This document shows, piece after piece, positions 61,201 to 64,000 of a stretch of 64,000 nucleotides of DNA. Origin of the DNA: Argyresthia goedartella (lineage: Eukaryota > Arthropoda > Insecta > Lepidoptera > Argyresthiidae). Every line of letters starts with the position of its first letter. Positions within the stretch are counted from its first letter, which is position 1. Under the pieces are notes generated by a model. That model was not told where the DNA came from. It saw nothing but the letters and a program-made list of their open reading frames with translations, and ran no database searches. The stretch covers positions 833,501-897,500 of the forward strand of contig OX463809.1 of NCBI GenBank assembly GCA_949825045.1, given 5' to 3'. Position numbers and translations under genes: made by a program.

Positions 61201-61360
61201 GGCTATAGGTCACTTTCTGTTTAAATACTAAAGATAGGTTTGTTAGGTCACAACGTTGAGAACCACCGTTAGCCGAGCGAAGCGGAGCGGAGTGAGGCGA
61301 CACCATGTAGTTTCCCATAACCAAATTGGATGCTGTAGGTACCTTTCTGACTGAAACCTG
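61164..61360. repeat. Diverged direct repeat, two copies
   Basis: 61164-61220 and 61295-61352 share GGCG.C.CCA.GTAGTTTC.CA.AACC.AATTGG..GCT.TAGGT.ACTTTCTG. An AGCGAAGCGGAGCGG stretch (61273-61290) lies between the copies. Confidence 0.6.
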
Positions 61361-61390
61361 AGAAAGAGAGAAACTGCACTAGGTAAATTT

Positions 61391-61590
61391 GAAGGTCAAT
61401 GATCTCGATGTCAATGAACATTATGTAAACTGCAAAATTGACAACTTTCTGCAAATAAATCTATAAAGCTCAAGGTCAAGGTCAATTACCTCGAGGTCAA
61501 TGAACGTTGACCGATGTCACTTGTTTTTTCTGGGAAAAATGAGCAAAAAATTCAAGTTCAAGGTCTAGGTTGATGACTTCCAGGTCAATC
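61391..61590. repeat. Degenerate repeat with five AGGTCA half-sites
   Basis: AGGTCA occurs at 61393, 61473, 61479, 61494 and 61582 in a repeated AAGGTCAAT..CTCGAGGTCAATGAACGTT context. TCAAGGTCA (61470-61478) followed directly by a second AGGTCA matches nuclear-receptor half-site patterns. Whether any is bound is unknown; simple repeat origin is as likely. Confidence 0.45.
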
Positions 61591-61599
61591 AAATTTGCA

Positions 61600-62194
61600 C
61601 TACATCTGACGTCAAAAAATCGGACAAATCCTTCGTTTCCCCACTATAATACACCCACTTCCCCACGTGTCCCGAATGCTTGAAATGGCTATTTAAAAAA
61701 AATATGACTCGAAAACTTATAATTTCCGACGGTTCGCGTTTTTTGCAATCGTCTTAGAATACATTAATTATGCATAAAAAAAATCAGCATAAGCATCTGA
61801 AGCCGCGGTCTTTCTAAAGTCCTTCCCGAAGCCCTTGTTTACTAAACTTGTTTACTTGTTTAAACCTTGTTTACTTTACACTGTTAGCTACTTGTTTACA
61901 TGACTTAAACAATGATTGAACTTAGGCCAATTTAGGACTCTTATTAAGTGAATAAAACAAAAAGATTGAACAGAACTTTAGCATGTTACCTTCAACTTGA
62001 GGGGAGCAGGTGCAGGTGGGGGACCATAACCCCCAACTGGACAAACTAACCCCTTTGACGTACAAATCAAAACAAAATATGTTTATTGCATTAATCTCTT
62101 CTAACAAAAAAACAAAATTCTTACTAGCTAACTGGTTATTTTCTAAAGGTGATCCAAACAAAACAAACGAAGAAATAGGAAGGGAGGATGTCTG
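61600..62194. other. Non-coding, nothing recognised
   Basis: AT-rich sequence with short ORFs that match nothing known; no supported feature. Confidence 0.3.
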
Positions 62195-62365
62195 TCAATA
62201 GTCAATAGTCAAAGTACTTTATTACTGTAGATATTTACATATACTTAGCAAACGTCATTTCTTGCCTCTTCTCTACATTGGACCACTGTGGGAGAAGAAG
62301 GCGTAGAAACTCCCACAGATTGATTTTTAGATCTCTTTTAAAAATAGGTTGTGCTTAACTTAACT
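62195..62365 (-). pseudogene. LINE family A 3' UTR fragment
   Basis: A GTCAATA-type tail (62195-62215 on +) followed by the conserved UTR (ACTTTATTACTGTAGATATTTACATATAC and CTCTACATTGGACCACTGTGGGAGAAG). It carries no coding sequence, a severely 5'-truncated insertion. Confidence 0.8.
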
Positions 62366-62513
62366 TAATTTCGTTATTGTAGTTTAAATAGAACGTGATC
62401 TACGTTCGTTTTTCGTTTTCGTTCCGTTCCGAAAACATGAACACAAAATAAACTTAAATAAACGCAGATATAAATTGAAAGTCGAATCAGACAGAAATGA
62501 CGTCTCATAATAC

Positions 62514-62640
62514 GTGAGTACAAAGTACAAGATACACAACTGCCGCAAATATGCTTTTTTGAAAAGCAATTACATATTTGCGGCACTTGCAGTAGAAACG
62601 TTCGGGCCATGGTCGTTTATTATTCTTCCAGATTGGTCCC
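62514..62640 (+). pseudogene. Fragment of the restriction-like-endonuclease retroelement
   Basis: 'KYAFLKSNYIFAALAVETFG' resembles 'KYAALTSAYIFVPLAVETTG' near the C-terminus of the element at 56918-58294. About 30 codons only, so the assignment is tentative. Confidence 0.45.
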
Positions 62641-64000
62641 ATTTTTATTCCAAAAAGCCCATCTATGGCCAGGTACGAAGGAGAAAATTTAAGCATCACT
62701 CGAAATATGCGAAACGCGAAATTTTTCGATAAGTAACAACATCACAAATTGAAAGACAAAGTTTTTTTATCGGTAATTAATTAAGTATACATTAATGCGT
62801 TTTCTTCTTTAAATTAATTGACTTTTTCTTGGTTGTTTATTGATCAGGCTATCTTTTACCAGACGAGACCTGACTGACGTCGTAGCGATCACCAGTTACG
62901 GTGGAACTGAACGGGTTGCCAACTTGGATCAGCTTGGCGACTGACTTCCCCCGAGGCGACTGACCCCGTTATTAACTTCTTAGTGCTAGACCAGCGAGGC
63001 GCTCTTGTATACGGTTCGGTTGCGCAGGCAGGTCTTAATCTGCAACCCTTTTTAAAGTTCAAAATCTTCTTTCGGCAGTTGCTGTTGAGACTGGCAACGT
63101 GGCCAGTATTAACAGCAACATTCATGATAAGGGGAAAAAAATGAGATCTCACTGATGTAGAACCAAATAACTTTTACTGTGATGCGTTGCAGTTATTTGA
63201 ATTCATTCTTTATTATTGTTGCACTCCTTTCGTAAGAAATAAAAAGGGTTGAACCCACTAAACCACCTTGTAAACTTCGACGGGTACCTTCTTGAAAAGT
63301 AACATAAAGTAACATTTTGAGTCTTGTCACATGGAAGTAACATAGCAGGGTCAAAAGTAACGTAAAATGTTACAAAAGTAACATTCTGGCAACGCTGCGG
63401 ATGACAGAAAATGACTCTTGAGCGTGGTCGTCCGGTGAACGGATGAGATTTACTTGTTCTAACTTTGTACGAATTAAAACAATTGAAACCTCTATCTATC
63501 CCTTTTTTCGCACAGAAGTCAAGTAGAATAACAAATCTAGTAGTATATGTCATCAGGTCTTGCTCACACATGCAAACCATTATTTTATTTACTCTTCAAA
63601 ACACCGCTCGTTCACTTATTAGTAAATTCGGGTTTATACTAAGTTTTGTTAGTTTTTTGGCGTATTCAACGAATGGATATGCAAAGGAGGTATGAATTGA
63701 ACTTAAATTAGTTGAAATTAGGTAATCCTCCTTTCACGTGAATAGTTTGAACCTTAGAAATAGAAAACCAGGGCGCGCTCAAATGTTTGCATGATTTTTT
63801 TTTATTTGAATAGAAACATATTATACAGAGTGTTATTGCACTTAGAATACAATAATATTTGTTGATTTCAAGTGATTGCAATGCATAAACGTGTAGGAAT
63901 TAGTCTGAATCTTACTAGAAATGTTTCATCCGGTGACCGGCCAATCACGCTAAACATTTTTATGTCTCATCGCAGTAATTTGAACTGAGTCGACTAGTAT
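62641..64000. other. Right end of window, nothing recognised
   Basis: No ORF here has recognisable family motifs. 63290-63400 holds several AAGTAACA/TGTTACTT units in both orientations, possibly part of a small MITE. No host exon could be identified. Confidence 0.3.

Noticed and set aside
63465..63695. 76-codon + open frame near the right edge
   Set aside because: AT-rich, no motif, no splice or promoter context.

Overview
The window looks like nuclear DNA of an insect, most likely a moth or butterfly. It is AT-rich, has no operons and is packed with arthropod mobile elements: non-LTR retrotransposons of several clades with microsatellite-like 3' tails, a tRNA-derived SINE, DD37D maT transposons, a DIRS-type retrotransposon, Merlin and hAT remnants, and a virus-like Polinton/Maverick. 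The only confident host gene is an intronless, intact delta-1-pyrroline-5-carboxylate dehydrogenase (P5CDH, ALDH4A1 type) at 19082-20785, with a polyadenylation signal about 1.1 kb downstream. Species and element names are inferred from recognised protein motifs, since no database could be searched.

Layout. 1-4.8 kb: right-hand part of a Polinton (fibre-like small protein, integrase, pX-like protein, adenain-like protease, minor capsid, small conserved protein, major capsid, nuclease-like protein). All genes lie on + in a tight array with ATGA overlaps; DNA polymerase B and ATPase are not in view. 5.0-6.2 kb: decayed LINE pieces. 6.2-12.6 kb: a three-level nest in which LINE family A is interrupted by a maT transposon, itself interrupted by a 4.5-kb CR1-like LINE. 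12.9-16.7 kb: a minus-strand LINE with intact ORF2 and a candidate -1 frameshift site. 17.7-18.1 kb: a hAT-type MITE. 19.1-21.9 kb: P5CDH. 22-26.75 kb: LINE fragments and a MITE.

26.75-53.14 kb: I read this as one DIRS-like element (gag, RT/RNase H, tyrosine recombinase, inverted ends) broken up by more than 20 kb of later insertions. The insertions are an R1-like fragment, a LINE with both ORFs intact (29.0-34.0 kb), a LINE 3' end, an 11.5-kb stack of LINEs (35.8-47.3 kb) and a minus-strand LINE carrying a SINE (47.7-52.3 kb).

53.2-64 kb: more LINE and maT remnants, a minus-strand retroelement with a C-terminal restriction-like endonuclease (56.8-59.75 kb), a possible host exon near 60.2 kb, a Merlin transposase remnant and low-information sequence. 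Several perfect, nearly loop-free inverted repeats cluster between 52.9 and 60.5 kb and look like template-switch products.

The most interesting leads are the DIRS reconstruction, the candidate -1 frameshift signals at 16168-16174 (LINE) and 1848-1854 (Polinton), the palindrome cluster, the intact 29-34 kb LINE with an altered endonuclease residue, and the single-exon P5CDH gene.
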